From Chaunax sp. Z400 (lineage: Eukaryota > Chordata > Actinopteri > Lophiiformes > Chaunacidae), in the NCBI GenBank assembly GCA_037577475.1, contig CM075189.1, forward strand, positions 14,542,839 to 14,606,838: 64,000 nucleotides of DNA, written 5' to 3'. Each line of letters opens with the position of its first letter. Positions within the stretch are counted from its first letter, which is position 1. Below the pieces are notes generated by a model, which worked only from the letters and a program-made list of their open reading frames with translations, made no database searches and was not told the origin of the DNA. This document shows positions 43,501 to 50,677 of this stretch, piece after piece. The position numbers were made by a program, and so were the translations under genes.

Positions 43501-46447
43501 AAAAAAAAACTCAATATGGTTTATAACAGACCTTTTGACATGCGAAATCCAATAGCAGAGGTATTCAACCTGGAAGAAATCCAACCAACCCTCGACTCTA
43601 AAACAAGAGTCATGGGAAGATGACATATCCCCATATCATCAGTGTTGGGGATGATGTACTGATATACATCAGTATATGACATATCCTCCATTCCTTTGGT
43701 GAGCTTAGAGTAGTGCATACTTTGGATATACTGTTTGTTATGGAGAATATGAACAACCTTCAGAGTCACCTTAAAATCATCTTTCCATGTTCGTATAAAT
43801 AAGATTTGTAGAAAATTCTAAACATTAAAAGGCACAACGATAGAATATGGTTGATATGTGTCGTTTGCTCCGGACAAGAAAATGATGACGGACAGACGGA
43901 AATACTGACGGATACATCTCCTGTCATCTTTATGTTTGGGAGTGGGGGGGACAAAAAACCCAACAAAGATCTCGTTTGTTATGACCTCAATACCTAGACC
44001 CAGTGGACAAAACAATCTCTGGATCCATGATTCCCTCTGCAGGGATGATCATGTCCACCATGGCTTTCAAAAAGCCATTTTTCTGCTCACAGGTACAGAC
44101 AGCTTGATGTTTAAATGGCATAAAAGATGATGAATGATGGCAAGATTGAAGCACCTGTCAGCATCAATCAGATGTTATTCGCATTTAATTGAGGCTTGTC
44201 AGCTCCATGGATATTCCCTCTCCACTCTGCTCGGATGTTAAAATGTAATATGCCATTAACAGATTTTTTGGGGCGTTGTAATGACGAGCATTTCATGATC
44301 AATGCCTCGTCTATGAAATAAAACTGCTGTCATTCTATTAGGGGGGAATCTGTGGATGATGCCGGTCTACCAATATGAAGATTGTCAAGAATCATTTGGC
44401 TGTTGAAATGGTCACATATACCTCTAACCTTTATTTTCTCCTCTTGAATATGTCTTTAAAATTATGGCGGCTCAATTTTCATAATCACCCACTGCAAATT
44501 AATGTGCATTTCTTCTTTCAAGTTTTGACTTCACCTTGTGGATTGTGCTGCTTTGTTTTAAATTGTAACCACTCTCTGCTCGAGAATTCATAAGCCTTAG
44601 AAACCGATGGAATCAATACTCTTCCTTTACAGTATTGGAAAAATGGATTTTCAGACACAAAGCATGAATAAATTACCCTTTACTCAGTATCTATAACTGT
44701 TCCTGCTGTCTTAACTGTACACAAAGGCTGGATTGTTTGTGCAGAGAACTCCAAAATGTATAATTAAATCTACTTGTCATTTAATGATGTTGGATGTCAA
44801 CTTCAACCTCCCTTTCTTGTGCACTACATGCTCTGGATATAAGACTACAGCCACAGCAACAACAACATGCTCACCATAACAATGCTTACTACTAGATGTA
44901 ACGTTTACCATGTTCACCATCTTAGTTTAAACATGTTAGCATGCTAAGTAGCACTAAAAGCAGTGTGTATTTGAGATTGGGTGGATGACCTGAAGTATTG
45001 GACAAGTTAAACGTGTGACTTGATGATGTCATATGTTAAGAGAGCCACAATAATAATCAGAATTATTACTCCATTCATCCTGAGGTGGACATGAATGTCT
45101 GGATCAAATTTGATAGCCATCCCTCAAACAGTTTTCAAGACAGTTCAGCAAATGCTGAAAGTCATCAAGTTCAGTCCGTCTAGGATTAGGTGGTTCGATC
45201 CCTTCTTGGTTGCACATACATAAAAACCTGAGTGGGGGGGAAACTGTGGAGCTGTTTGCTTGGCCCAGAGAAGAGATCTTCAGGAGGTATCCAACCTTCA
45301 CAGAGTGTTTCAACCTTTATCCTCAACACTCTCCAGTCGACAGGTCTGCAGCGTTGGCCAGGTCGCTGCCCTTCTCCTCGGTGTTCCCAGTTGGTGCCCC
45401 TTCCACGCTGCCCGGTGCAATGCGCCAGTCAAGATACATAATCTTATAACAACCACTGTCTATGAAAAGTTGCACCAGTTCATCCCGTAGATGATATTTT
45501 GCTTGATAAATAAAACTTTGACTTGCTGGTGGAGCCATATTAAGGTTGGGTCATTAGGCTTCATCCTCCAAGAACTGTGAAATTGTGCACAGAATCTGAT
45601 GGCAATCTATCAAATAGCTGTTGATATATTTCAGTCTGGATTAAAGTGCTGGTCCAACTGACCATCTGTCATAATTTGGGGTTTTCAAGATGACAAAATG
45701 TGTTATTGATTAAATCTTTGTTTTTGTCTTGTTATTTTCTACAGATTCGGACTCATTCTTCATCGAAATGAGCCTGTTCTCCACAAGATTGACCTGGAGA
45801 CAACATCATATTTGAAAAACATCAGTTTACGGGAGTATAACTGCATCCCCAAGTCTGTAGCCTACACCCATCTTGGCGGCTACTACTTTGTCAACTGCAG
45901 GCCCGACTCCACCGGCGCCACACAGCCACAGCTCATCTTGGACAGTGTAACAGATATCGTGATCGGCCAAAACCACAATGTCATCGGCACTCCCTATGTG
46001 TCTCCAGATGGTCATTACGTGGTCACTATTGACGACGGCGACGGCTTGATGAGAATCCAAAGGATCTCGGAGCGAGGAGAGATCCAGGACCCGTTTGACA
46101 TTCACACCAACCTTCACCTGTCTGATCTGGCCTTCCAGCGTTCCTTCACAGAAGTCCACCAGTACAATGTGTTTGGCAGCTCCGGCCGTCAAACTGATGC
46201 TCTGTTTGTCGAGCTGAGCACTGGCAAAGTCAAGATGATCAAGAGCTTGAAAGAAGCCACAAAGCAATCCGAGTGGCCGTGGAGCAGTAGGAACAGGGTA
46301 ATGGAGGGCAGCGGATTGTTCGGACAGTACCTCATGACCCCGTCCAGAGAGTCTCTCTTTATCCTGGACGGACGGCTCAACAAGCTCAACTGTGAGATCA
46401 CTGATGTCTTCAAAGGCAACGTGGTGGCATGGGTTGGGGAGTCTTAG
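7419..46447 (+). CDS. fstl5: Follistatin-like protein 5, 3' part of gene (9 coding exons, 549 codons)
   Basis: This is the C-terminal two thirds of follistatin-like 5, a secreted, mainly brain-expressed glycoprotein of the SPARC/follistatin family whose biochemical role is poorly known. The spliced exons are 7419-7539, 16483-16644, 17896-18030, 28595-28621, 28849-28967, 34442-34591, 38405-38512, 40992-41116 and 45745-46447. Their phases agree at every junction and they sum to 1650 nt ending in TAG. The encoded part holds the end of Ig domain 1 (GNYTC), Ig domain 2 (LRCHAEG, SWLKNG, DTGAYTC) and a beta-propeller-like region of about 400 residues (KLHYDKSHDQVW, YVSPDGHY, SGLFGQYLMTPS). Family members are about 850 residues, so about 300 N-terminal residues lie upstream of base 1. 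Motifs fit FSTL5 better than its paralogue FSTL4, for example the ending LNCEITDVFKGNVVAWVGES. No frameshift or premature stop is seen. Assignment rests on recalled family sequence. Confidence 0.95.
8171..8300 (-). mobile_element. Retroelement-like fragment (minus orientation)
   Basis: TTTATTTAACCTTTGTTTAA followed by CAGGAAAA reads on the minus strand as TTTCCTG..TTAAACAAAGGTTAAATAAA. This resembles the AGGTTAAATAAA tail shared by many dispersed teleost non-LTR elements. The following CA-rich sequence (ACAGAGTACAAATACAAAAA) fits the same family. The family name is not assigned. Confidence 0.4.
11788..11998 (-). pseudogene. Broken Tc1/IS630-type transposase fragment
   Basis: On the minus strand, translation gives FPYLPPFCPFLNPTEDLF, which matches the LPPYSPFLNPIEE(F/L)F signature around the last catalytic acidic residue of DDE transposases of the Tc1/IS630 group. 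Downstream, in a shifted frame, it gives SHSRTFFPYCIVRKDM, then LMPDPAR, like the C-terminal end of those proteins. A TAA lies just upstream of the first motif, a TGA after LAVEGL, and a frame change separates the two blocks. It is therefore a dead fossil. It is short because only the C-terminal part survives. Confidence 0.6.
12400..12800. mobile_element. Non-autonomous DNA element with 51-bp inverted repeat
   Basis: The segment begins with GCTGCAGTAGGAAACTTCC and includes CACTATGTCTTCACAGTAGA and GAGACAGTTAATCTGTG, motifs I recall from a widespread teleost non-autonomous DNA element. Inside it, 12556-12606 and 12729-12779 form an inverted repeat with 3 mismatches in 51 bp, separated by 122 bp. 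The far end with the matching terminal repeat is not evident, so this copy may be truncated or rearranged. Confidence 0.5.
13862..13912 (+). mobile_element. Retroelement-like 3' tail
   Basis: AATGAGATTTTGATCTCAG then ATGAGACTTCCTGATTAAAT and AAATGAAATGAA resemble the 3' tail ...GGGACTTCCTGGTTAAATAAA of dispersed fish non-LTR elements. It is short and degenerate. Confidence 0.4.
14268..14338 (+). mobile_element. Retroelement-like tail (AAGTGTTTTAAGTG...TATATAAAT)
   Basis: TGTAAAGTGTTTTAAGTGT followed at about 20 bp by AAAAGGTGTTATATAAATAC resembles the AAGCGCTTTGAGTG...AAAGCGCTATATAAAT end of a common fish retroelement tail. The identity is by recalled pattern only. Confidence 0.4.
16483..16644 (+). 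CDS. fstl5: fstl5 exon: first half of Ig domain 2
   Basis: This exon has 162 nt and is phase 1-1. The acceptor TTATTCCAG is pyrimidine-rich and the donor is CAAG|GTACAG. It encodes PPVIQVYPESQAREPGV, then LRCHAEGIPSPQLSWLKNG and KQLTLQ. These are the B-strand cysteine and the core tryptophan of an I-set Ig domain. The reading frame stays open past the donor for about 140 nt, but conservation with the next exon supports splicing here. Confidence 0.95.
16645..17895 (+). other. fstl5: fstl5 intron within Ig domain 2
   Basis: This intron of 1251 bp has a GTACAG donor and a CTCAAAG acceptor. It interrupts the Ig2 coding sequence between LTLQ and ANGS. A palindromic AT-rich element occupies its centre; otherwise it is featureless. 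Confidence 0.85.
17203..17405. mobile_element. Palindromic MITE-like element
   Basis: Imperfect inverted arms at about 17203-17272 and 17320-17405 share CAGCTGTAGTAAGG and ATAATAGTCTATG, and the reverse complement of the right arm carries the same order of blocks. The spacer is about 47 bp. The layout suggests a foldback or miniature DNA transposon. Target-site duplications could not be defined. Confidence 0.5.
17896..18030 (+). CDS. fstl5: fstl5 exon: second half of Ig domain 2
   Basis: This exon has 135 nt and is phase 1-1. The acceptor is CCTCAAAG and the donor is AACTT|GTACGT. It encodes ANGSEVHISNVHFEDTGAYT followed by the cysteine that closes the second Ig disulphide, then the acidic linker GVDEDISSLFVEDSARKT. 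NGS is a potential N-glycosylation site. The acceptor lacks a C before AG and has a short pyrimidine tract (TGTTGTTCCTC), but phase and protein continuity fix it. Confidence 0.94.
20141..20221. repeat. Near-perfect 38-bp inverted repeat with 5-nt loop
   Basis: Bases 20141-20178 and 20184-20221 are reverse complements with 2 mismatches in 38 and a GTCTG loop. The right arm runs straight into retroelement-like sequence, so the left arm looks like an inverted copy of the start of that fragment. Confidence 0.9.
20222..20320 (-). mobile_element. Retroelement-like fragment
   Basis: GATCTCTTTTTCAAGGGAG followed by CCCTGGCCAAGACAGCAGC and then an A-rich stretch (CATTAAAAACATAAAATATA) resembles a common teleost non-LTR fragment. 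It appears to be in the same orientation as the piece near 8.2 kb. No coding remains are seen. Confidence 0.4.
21125..21205. mobile_element. Retroelement-like fragment (AAAGTGCTTTACAG)
   Basis: AAAGTCACATTTATTTCTAA, AGTGCTTTCAACACGG and CACAAAGTGCTTTACAG follow the pattern TTTATTT-TATAG-CAC-TTT...ACAAAGTGCTTTACA of a dispersed fish repeat. A related fragment lies near 56.25 kb. Confidence 0.45.
28595..28621 (+). CDS. fstl5: fstl5 27-nt exon in the Ig2-propeller linker
   Basis: This exon of 27 nt is phase 1-1. A strong pyrimidine tract ends in CCCTCACAG, and the donor is GAAG|GTACGT. It encodes the shared leucine codon, then ANILWREE, then the first base of a glycine codon, matching the conserved LANILWREEG stretch of FSTL5. 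It is separated by only 227 bp from the next exon. Because it is phase-symmetric, skipping it would keep the frame and fuse T to GT, making a cysteine codon. Confidence 0.92.
28849..28967 (+). CDS. fstl5: fstl5 exon: start of propeller-like region
   Basis: This exon has 119 nt and is phase 1-0. The acceptor is GTCTCTCCAG and the donor is CTGCAG|GTGAGT, which is close to consensus. It encodes [20 protein letters not shown] and then CEIQRHIKPSEKLLALQ. The lone cysteine may pair with one in the following exon; that pairing is an inference. Confidence 0.95.
28968..34441 (+). other. fstl5: fstl5 intron before the EEVC exon
   Basis: This intron of 5474 bp has a GTGAGT donor and a TTTTTCCAG acceptor. 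It has a TTTA-rich simple repeat at 30874-30907, T- and A-homopolymers near 33.15 kb and a G-rich stretch near 34.1 kb. A 145-codon frame at 31265-31702 matches nothing known to me. Confidence 0.85.
30874..30907 (+). repeat. (TTTA)n simple repeat
   Basis: This is an interrupted TTTA tetranucleotide run of about 34 nt. Confidence 0.85.
34442..34591 (+). CDS. fstl5: fstl5 exon: propeller-like region, blade 1
   Basis: This exon has 150 nt (50 codons) and is phase 0-0. The acceptor is GCTTTTTTTCCAG and the donor is GTCCAG|GTATGT. It encodes EEVCPTSPGDEIQRCVWSSA, then NIKDKFIYVTQPTLDRVLIV and DIQSQKAVQ. The IYV..P...RVLIVDI.SQK pattern is a typical YVTN/NHL-like blade. Confidence 0.95.
35210..35850 (-). 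mobile_element. Decayed hAT-type DNA transposon
   Basis: The left edge reads CAGCGTTTTCTCAACCTTTT, like the CAGNGNTTCTCAACC terminal repeat of Charlie-type hAT elements, followed by GGCACCCTTTCAAAG. The right part has GGGTGCCGTGGCACCCCAG then TTGAGGAG, typical of the other end of such elements. Between them lie minus-strand transposase remains at 35265-35580. Exact ends and a target-site duplication were not resolved. Confidence 0.5.
35265..35580 (-). pseudogene. hAT-type transposase remnant
   Basis: On the minus strand 35580-35464 reads ALRESLVAKTLPKERFDVLD then RAVDIVHLIKDLSVFDSM and stops. After a one-base frame change it continues as CEEMGPN. This follows the pattern (H/R)EAL.AK.LP...VLD..V.IV.FIK...L.SR.F..LCEEMG of ZBED-like hAT transposases. 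The last 64-codon stretch (to 35265) is open but only weakly similar. The fragment is frameshifted and non-functional. Confidence 0.45.
37044..37063 (+). repeat. (ATTT)n simple repeat
   Basis: This is a short run of ATTT units inside an intron. Confidence 0.8.
38405..38512 (+). CDS. fstl5: fstl5 exon: propeller-like region, blade 2
   Basis: This exon has 108 nt (36 codons) and is phase 0-0. The acceptor is TCGCCCTGCAG and the donor is CTCCAA|GTAAGT. It encodes TVSTDPYPVKLHYDKSHDQV, then WLLSWGDMEKNFPTLQ. The KLHYDKSHDQVW core is strongly conserved in vertebrate FSTL5. Confidence 0.95.
38513..40991 (+). other. fstl5: fstl5 intron before the VINQ exon
   Basis: This intron of 2479 bp has a GTAAGT donor and a TCACTAG acceptor. 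It includes the longest unassigned frame outside exons and arrays, at 40288-40797 (169 codons). That frame shows no domain, signal peptide or homology that I recognise and is treated as chance. No repeats are evident. Confidence 0.85.
40992..41116 (+). CDS. fstl5: fstl5 exon: propeller-like region, middle
   Basis: This exon has 125 nt, with phase 0 at the start and phase 2 at the end. The acceptor is GCTCACTAG and the donor is ATCAG|GTACGT. It encodes VINQASGRVSHHTVHTQPVG, then FDRVDDFFIPASSLIINHI and two bases of an arginine codon. HTQPVG..FDRVDDFFIP is the family signature of this exon. Confidence 0.95.
43808..43950 (+). repeat. Dispersed repeat fragment, copy 1
   Basis: ACATTAAAAGGCACAAC, then GACGGACAGACGGAAATACT and GTCATCTTTATGTTTGGGAG occur in the same order as in the segment at 50338-50548 (CAAAAGGCACAAC, ACAGACGGACATACTGATG, GTCATTTTTATGTCGGAG). 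Blocks with ACGGACNGACGGAC are frequent in fish genomes. The class of element is unknown. Confidence 0.55.
44860..45665 (+). repeat. Dispersed teleost repeat, interrupted copy
   Basis: The left part (44860-45145) carries CATGTTCACCATCTTAGTTT, CATGTTAGCATGCTAAGTAG, GAAGTATTGGACAAGTTAAA and TTCATCCTGAGGTGGACATG. The right part (about 45523-45665) resumes with GCTTCATCCTCCAAGAACTG, GGCAATCTATCAAATAGCTG and TTGATATATTTCAGTCTGGA. These follow the order of a very common fish repeat. Roughly 375 bp between the parts (45146-45522) do not belong to it. Confidence 0.6.
45146..45522 (+). mobile_element. Insertion inside the dispersed repeat
   Basis: This is foreign sequence splitting the surrounding repeat. 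It is more GC-rich than its flanks and ends with TTGATAAATAAAACTTTGAC, which looks like a polyadenylated retroelement or cDNA tail. It also has GGTTCGATCCC near 45191, similar to a tRNA B box. The family is not recognised and the boundaries are approximate. Confidence 0.35.
45745..46447 (+). CDS. fstl5: fstl5 last coding exon with TAG stop
   Basis: This exon has 703 coding nt, starting with the last base of the split arginine codon and ending at TAG 46445-46447. The acceptor is TTTTCTACAG. It encodes FGLILHRNEPVLHKIDLET, YTHLGGYYFVNC, TGTPYVSPDGHY-type blades (GTPYVSPDGHY is seen), RGEIQDPFDIHTNLHLSDLA, KVKMIKSLKEA and SGLFGQYLMTPSRESLFIL. It ends in the conserved WVGES/WVGDA-type C-terminus. 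KNIS is a potential N-glycosylation site. One large last exon carries most of the propeller region, as known for this family. The 219-codon open frame on the opposite strand (45827-46486) is a by-product of GC-rich coding sequence. Confidence 0.96.
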
Positions 46448-47191
46448 GCTGTAACAACAAGACCCAATGAGTTTTCTTTTCCTCAAAGGTACTGTTGCAC
46501 TGAATTCTGTTGCAGATTGTTTTTATTTTGTGGGAAAGTGAACGCCACAGATTCTGAAACCAAATTGAATGAAGGATTGTCATCCAAAAAAGTAAAAAAA
46601 GACGAGTGAGGGAGTGATTAATTGATATTGTCCGAAAACCAAGTTGAAATCGTTCTTTCCACCAGGTGATTCATGTTTAGAAGTTGCTTGCTGGTCATGT
46701 TTTTCAGCAAAATTGGTATGAATTCTTAAATATGTGCAAATTCGTATCATTGGTTTAATTCAGTGTGCAGGAATGCTGTAGATAATCTCTGGAAAAAAAA
46801 GTAAAATTGAAGTGAATTGGCAGAAATCGATAAATGCATTTATATACATTGTATGTGTCTGGATTAACTCTTGTAATTTAACTTTATCCATCCCCAACTT
46901 TTTCCTGTGCCTTCAAGGAAGATTCCCCTCCATCAGAGGAATTAGCGTAATTATTCCCAGTGTGACTGCAGACTACACCTCTTCCTTTGACCCCTCCATT
47001 CATGGTGAATGTGGTTTTTCACAAATCTACCAGTCTCGTCTATCTCTTTGTCCGACGCCACCGACTCAGTCTAATTAAAGCTAACCCTCGTTGTGATCCC
47101 ATCCTGTTTGAAGTGCAGACTGAGAGGTTCATTATGGTTGTGCGATCTGTAACCTTTGATCCAAAATTACAGCCAGCGTTGGAAGGTTTTG

Positions 47192-47197
47192 AATAAA
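47192..47197 (+). terminator. Proximal polyadenylation signal AATAAA
   Basis: The AATAAA hexamer is followed within 10 nt by a T-rich tract (TTCCTTTTTTTAG). It lies about 745 nt after the fstl5 stop and could give a shorter 3' UTR. It is a match to consensus only. Confidence 0.45.
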
Positions 47198-47858
47198 AAT
47201 AGTTCCTTTTTTTAGTCCAAAGCAGAGAAAAGAAAGTGACAACGTTAGCTAAACTTTACCAGCTTTATACACTACACATTGTGATATATCAAATGTTCCT
47301 TAGCAAAGAGTCAATAGAGCACTCATGTGTGATTAAAAACTCTCAACTTCAATATCCTTGGAGCGAGAGAAAAGAAAAACATCTATGATAACAGGATGAA
47401 CTGTGAGAGACATTTATTGTCTGCTCTGTTTGACAGCATGTTTCAAGTGGATGCTTTAATGTGAAGTACTGATGAGGTAGCACACAGGGGTGTGGCATAG
47501 TTGTATTGTTTAGAGGATCTTTGAGGACAAGCTTTGAATATAAGAAACGGTTCTTTCTGAATGCTCCTGCAGTAGATGTAGACATAACTGCAAAAACCTA
47601 GCTGGGCACATTTTTATGCATTTTCACTCTGGTACTCTGACTCTGTGAATCACAATGGGCGACTGAATCTCAAATTTAGTACAGATGTTTGATGTGTACA
47701 GATTACATGAAATCATTGTTTTTCCTGTTAAAACTTGTATTTAATTATAATTTGATTTGATCCTTTTTTCCCCCTGGGTCACATTTTTTTCTTTCCAACC
47801 TTTAAACCTGACTTTACTGCTGATGACGGCCTCCAACCTTTTCTCTCTATTTGTGTTC

Positions 47859-47866
47859 TGTACATA
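47859..47866 (+). promoter_or_regulatory. Pumilio-type motif TGTACATA in the 3' UTR
   Basis: This is an exact match to the Pumilio response element consensus TGTANATA, on the sense strand of the inferred long 3' UTR. Only the distal polyadenylation site would include it. A single octamer can occur by chance. Confidence 0.3.
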
Positions 47867-48112
47867 GCGGCTGACTGTGAGACATTACTTTCCTCCCATC
47901 AATTTATGGATTCACACAGTTTCTGTTCATTTTCACAGCCAGACTCCTTGTTAAGAAGTAAAGACAAACACATAGCTACCATTATCAGCATCCTGTACCC
48001 GAGCACATTGTGATCACAAACACTGCTTTCATCTCCATATAGCCATGTCTTGTATGTTCCTTCATTTGATTGTTATTTATATAGACAAACACACTTTGTC
48101 ATTTTATCCAAC

Positions 48113-48118
48113 AATAAA
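48113..48118 (+). terminator. Distal polyadenylation signal AATAAA
   Basis: AATAAA lies in ATCCAACAATAAAAACTAG, and a GT/T-rich tract (CTCTGTTGTGTCTTTG) follows about 70 nt later. After this point the sequence turns into repeat-rich spacer. It is the best candidate for the main fstl5 3' end. Confidence 0.5.
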
Positions 48119-50001
48119 AACTAGACCATGAAAAACAAACTCTCGCCTATTGCCTGTTAATATGCAACAATAACAAGGCCAAGACTCTGTTGTGTCTTTG
48201 AGTATCTTCCGGCAAAGCATTTAGTATAACATAATTATCATAAGAAAAGAAAGAAAACAACTATTGTAAGACTTGTAAGATCTGTGACTGAAAGAAAAGC
48301 TGAGTAAATTACTCAGAAGAGTACAGGAACTTCCCATTAATGTTTTAATAAATTTACATAATGACTAAAATACACAACTTTCTATGCCGATATGTGGAAA
48401 AATTACGTAACATCTGTTATTTTGTATATTAGGTACAGCTGGAATAATAAATAATTTATTGTTTAGTCTATCAACAGGAGCTCAATCTGCAACAGTTTTG
48501 TTATTAGAAAAATGGCAGAATGCACTTTTTCCTGCATCTTGTTGTTGTTTGGTGTTTTAGGATATAAACTAAATATAACTGGGTTTTGACCTGTCAAGGC
48601 TCTGGGAACTAATTTTTTTTCCATTATTGACATTGTAAGACCAAAGAATTCATTGGAAAAAAAGGTACATTAATGAATGAGAATAAATGCCAGTTGCAGC
48701 TCTACCATTAGGATACTTGATCATGCCTTCACTTACCATTCCGTTAAAGGTTTATATTATTGTCTGACGTGATTTTACGACTGATTTAGTTCAATTTTCA
48801 CAACAGAAACAATTTTATGAAAACTTAAATGTAAAATACTGTCATTGACACCTACCTAATCCATGGTCGTGACATATTAACCATTATTCTCTGGCTACAT
48901 CTGCCTTTTCTTGTCATTTCCATACCCTAGATGTTTAATCAAATGTGAATTAATGAATTTGGAGATGAATATGAATTTCCTTGAAATAGAAACATAATCA
49001 ATGGGTCATTAATGAGATCTGAGTCTCTTCCCAGTGATTTGTAATCAGATTGCTCAGCTATAGATATATTTCACCACATTTAAAACTTTCAAGCAGGGTG
49101 TTTTTCTACCCCTCTGGGCTTATTCATCTTTAAAATTGATATGGCTGCAGATTCTGTCAGGTGTTTTGGATAAAAGATCTTCCAAATTGCATGAAGCAGT
49201 GCACTTATCTTTGCAATCCATGTGGAGAGGTCCTTCCATCTGAAGAAGCTTATATCAGATATTTCCACATCAGAGAACCCAGGAGAACAAGTTCTCATGT
49301 TCTCTGCTTTACTGTGTTTTAATGATCAAGGAACAAACGCTTTATCATAGCATTAAACAATTTTTTTACGTGGAAATATGAGTGAAAAGTCTACTTTTTG
49401 TAAAGTTTGAAAGAAATAAAGCTGTACATCTCATCTTTGAAAAGAAATTGGGAGGAAAAAGGGAACAGGATCTTTAAAGATGTAATCTCTCTTTAGAAAT
49501 AAATAAATCAAACTATTTCACCTGAAGGCCATAAATGGGAGAGAATTTTTTTTTTTTACTATTTTCCTGTAATCAGATTATCATAACAGCATGTATTTCC
49601 TGACATCTTTTCAGGGTTTATGATCATAAACAGAATGATAACCATGATAAAACTATCATGTAATGAACATTTTTATATAACTAAAGCATGTTAGAATGTT
49701 AGGAAGTATCACTTCTGTAAAAGCAGTATTGCTGAGGTGCAGCTTGTTGAACAAACGGACAACATGAATGTCGCTGTGTGGGGAAAATAAGGAAAATTAT
49801 TACAGTCGACATTTAAATGGAAAGTCTGAGACTTTTTTTCACTTGAGCCACATATTCCCATCTTTTTGGGTGCAAAGTTTTACAACGGACAGGAGGAGTG
49901 AAATCGGTCCAGTTTAGTTAGAACAACAGAGGCAACAACAATACAATGTGATCCTATGGGGAAGGAATGTACACAAACATTCACTACATTAACATATAGT
50001 A

Positions 50002-50072
50002 TACCAGCCAAAGGTTTGGACACAGTTTCCCCTTTACTTGAATGGGAAATCGTGTCCTAATGTTTGACTGGT
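50002..50072. mobile_element. Tc1-type terminal-repeat hairpin (miniature element)
   Basis: ACCAGCCAAAGGTTTGGACA (left) and the reverse complement of TGTCCTAATGTTTGACTGGT (right) are versions of the ACCAGTCAAAAGTTTGGACA terminal sequence common in fish Tc1-like elements. The arms 50002-50030 and 50044-50072 pair imperfectly around a 13-nt spacer. TA dinucleotides lie at both edges, as expected for Tc1/mariner. Confidence 0.6.
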
Positions 50073-50086
50073 AGGCCCACTGTATG

Positions 50087-50548
50087 TGTAAAGTTGTAAT
50101 GTATAGTTTGCGAGATATCCTCCAGATAAAATGACCACCTGTCAAAAATAACATGCTTCCAAGGGAACAACAGAAAATTAAATTAGCATAAAGTTCATAA
50201 TATAAAAAGCCCCAACTATGTATAATGCTTAATATGTCTGAATTATGGTGAGGCTATGTAGAGTTTGTGAGATGTGGTCTGGAAAAGAAAGACTCACCTT
50301 AAAAATCCCATTTTCATGCAAACAAAAAATATAAAAAATTGTAGACATTTCATAATATCAAAAGGCACAACCACTTATCGACTTAAAATAAGAAAAAATA
50401 AAATAACATAAGATGTAAAGGCATAACCTCTTAATTTTTGTGTAAAGTTGTGTGTATAGTTTGCGAGATATACTTCACAAAAAAAACAAAAAAAATTTAA
50501 GATTACAGACGGACATACTGATGACGTCCCGTCATTTTTATGTCGGAG
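50087..50548 (+). repeat. Dispersed repeat, copy 2, with internal repetition
   Basis: GTGTAAAGTTGTAATGTATA plus GTTTGCGAGATAT (50087) recurs as GTGTAAAGTTGTGTGTATAG plus TTTGCGAGATAT (about 50440), with a weaker GTAGAGTTTGTGAGAT copy near 50260. Its end (from 50338) matches the fragment at 43.8 kb. This suggests a family with degenerate internal units of about 175 bp. Confidence 0.5.
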
Positions 50549-50658
50549 ATAATAAAAAGTAAAGGGAGTGGAAAGTATAAATTTCCCCTCCCTCCCCTCA
50601 CCCTGGGATTCATGGTGGGGAAAAGCATGAAATGGACAGCAGTGTAGTTGTATGAATT

Positions 50659-50677
50659 ACATGTACATGTACATGTA
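50659..50677. repeat. (ACATGT)n palindromic simple repeat
   Basis: Three tandem self-complementary hexamers are present. Confidence 0.8.

Larger units (their letters stand above)
41117..45744 (+). other. fstl5: Last fstl5 intron
   Basis: This intron of 4628 bp has a GTACGT donor and a TTTTCTACAG acceptor. It contains a dispersed-repeat fragment at 43.8-43.95 kb and a copy of a second fish repeat at 44.86-45.67 kb that is split by an insertion. Other stretches are unremarkable AT-rich sequence. Confidence 0.85.
46448..48140 (+). other. fstl5: fstl5 3' untranslated region (inferred extent)
   Basis: The sequence after the TAG stop is AT-rich without a long continuing frame. Two AATAAA signals (47192 and 48113) give possible short and long 3' ends. 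The 48140 end is inferred from the distal signal plus about 20-30 nt. A Pumilio-type octamer TGTACATA lies at 47859-47866. No splice sites are needed to explain this segment. Confidence 0.6.

Noticed and set aside
45185..45210. tRNA gene or SINE head around GGTTCGATCCC
   Set aside because: There is a B-box-like match, but no A box, acceptor-stem pairing or cloverleaf could be built, so no tRNA was called.
45827..46486. 219-codon frame on the minus strand
   Set aside because: It lies antisense to the fstl5 last exon and matches no family. The + strand frame has clear homology.
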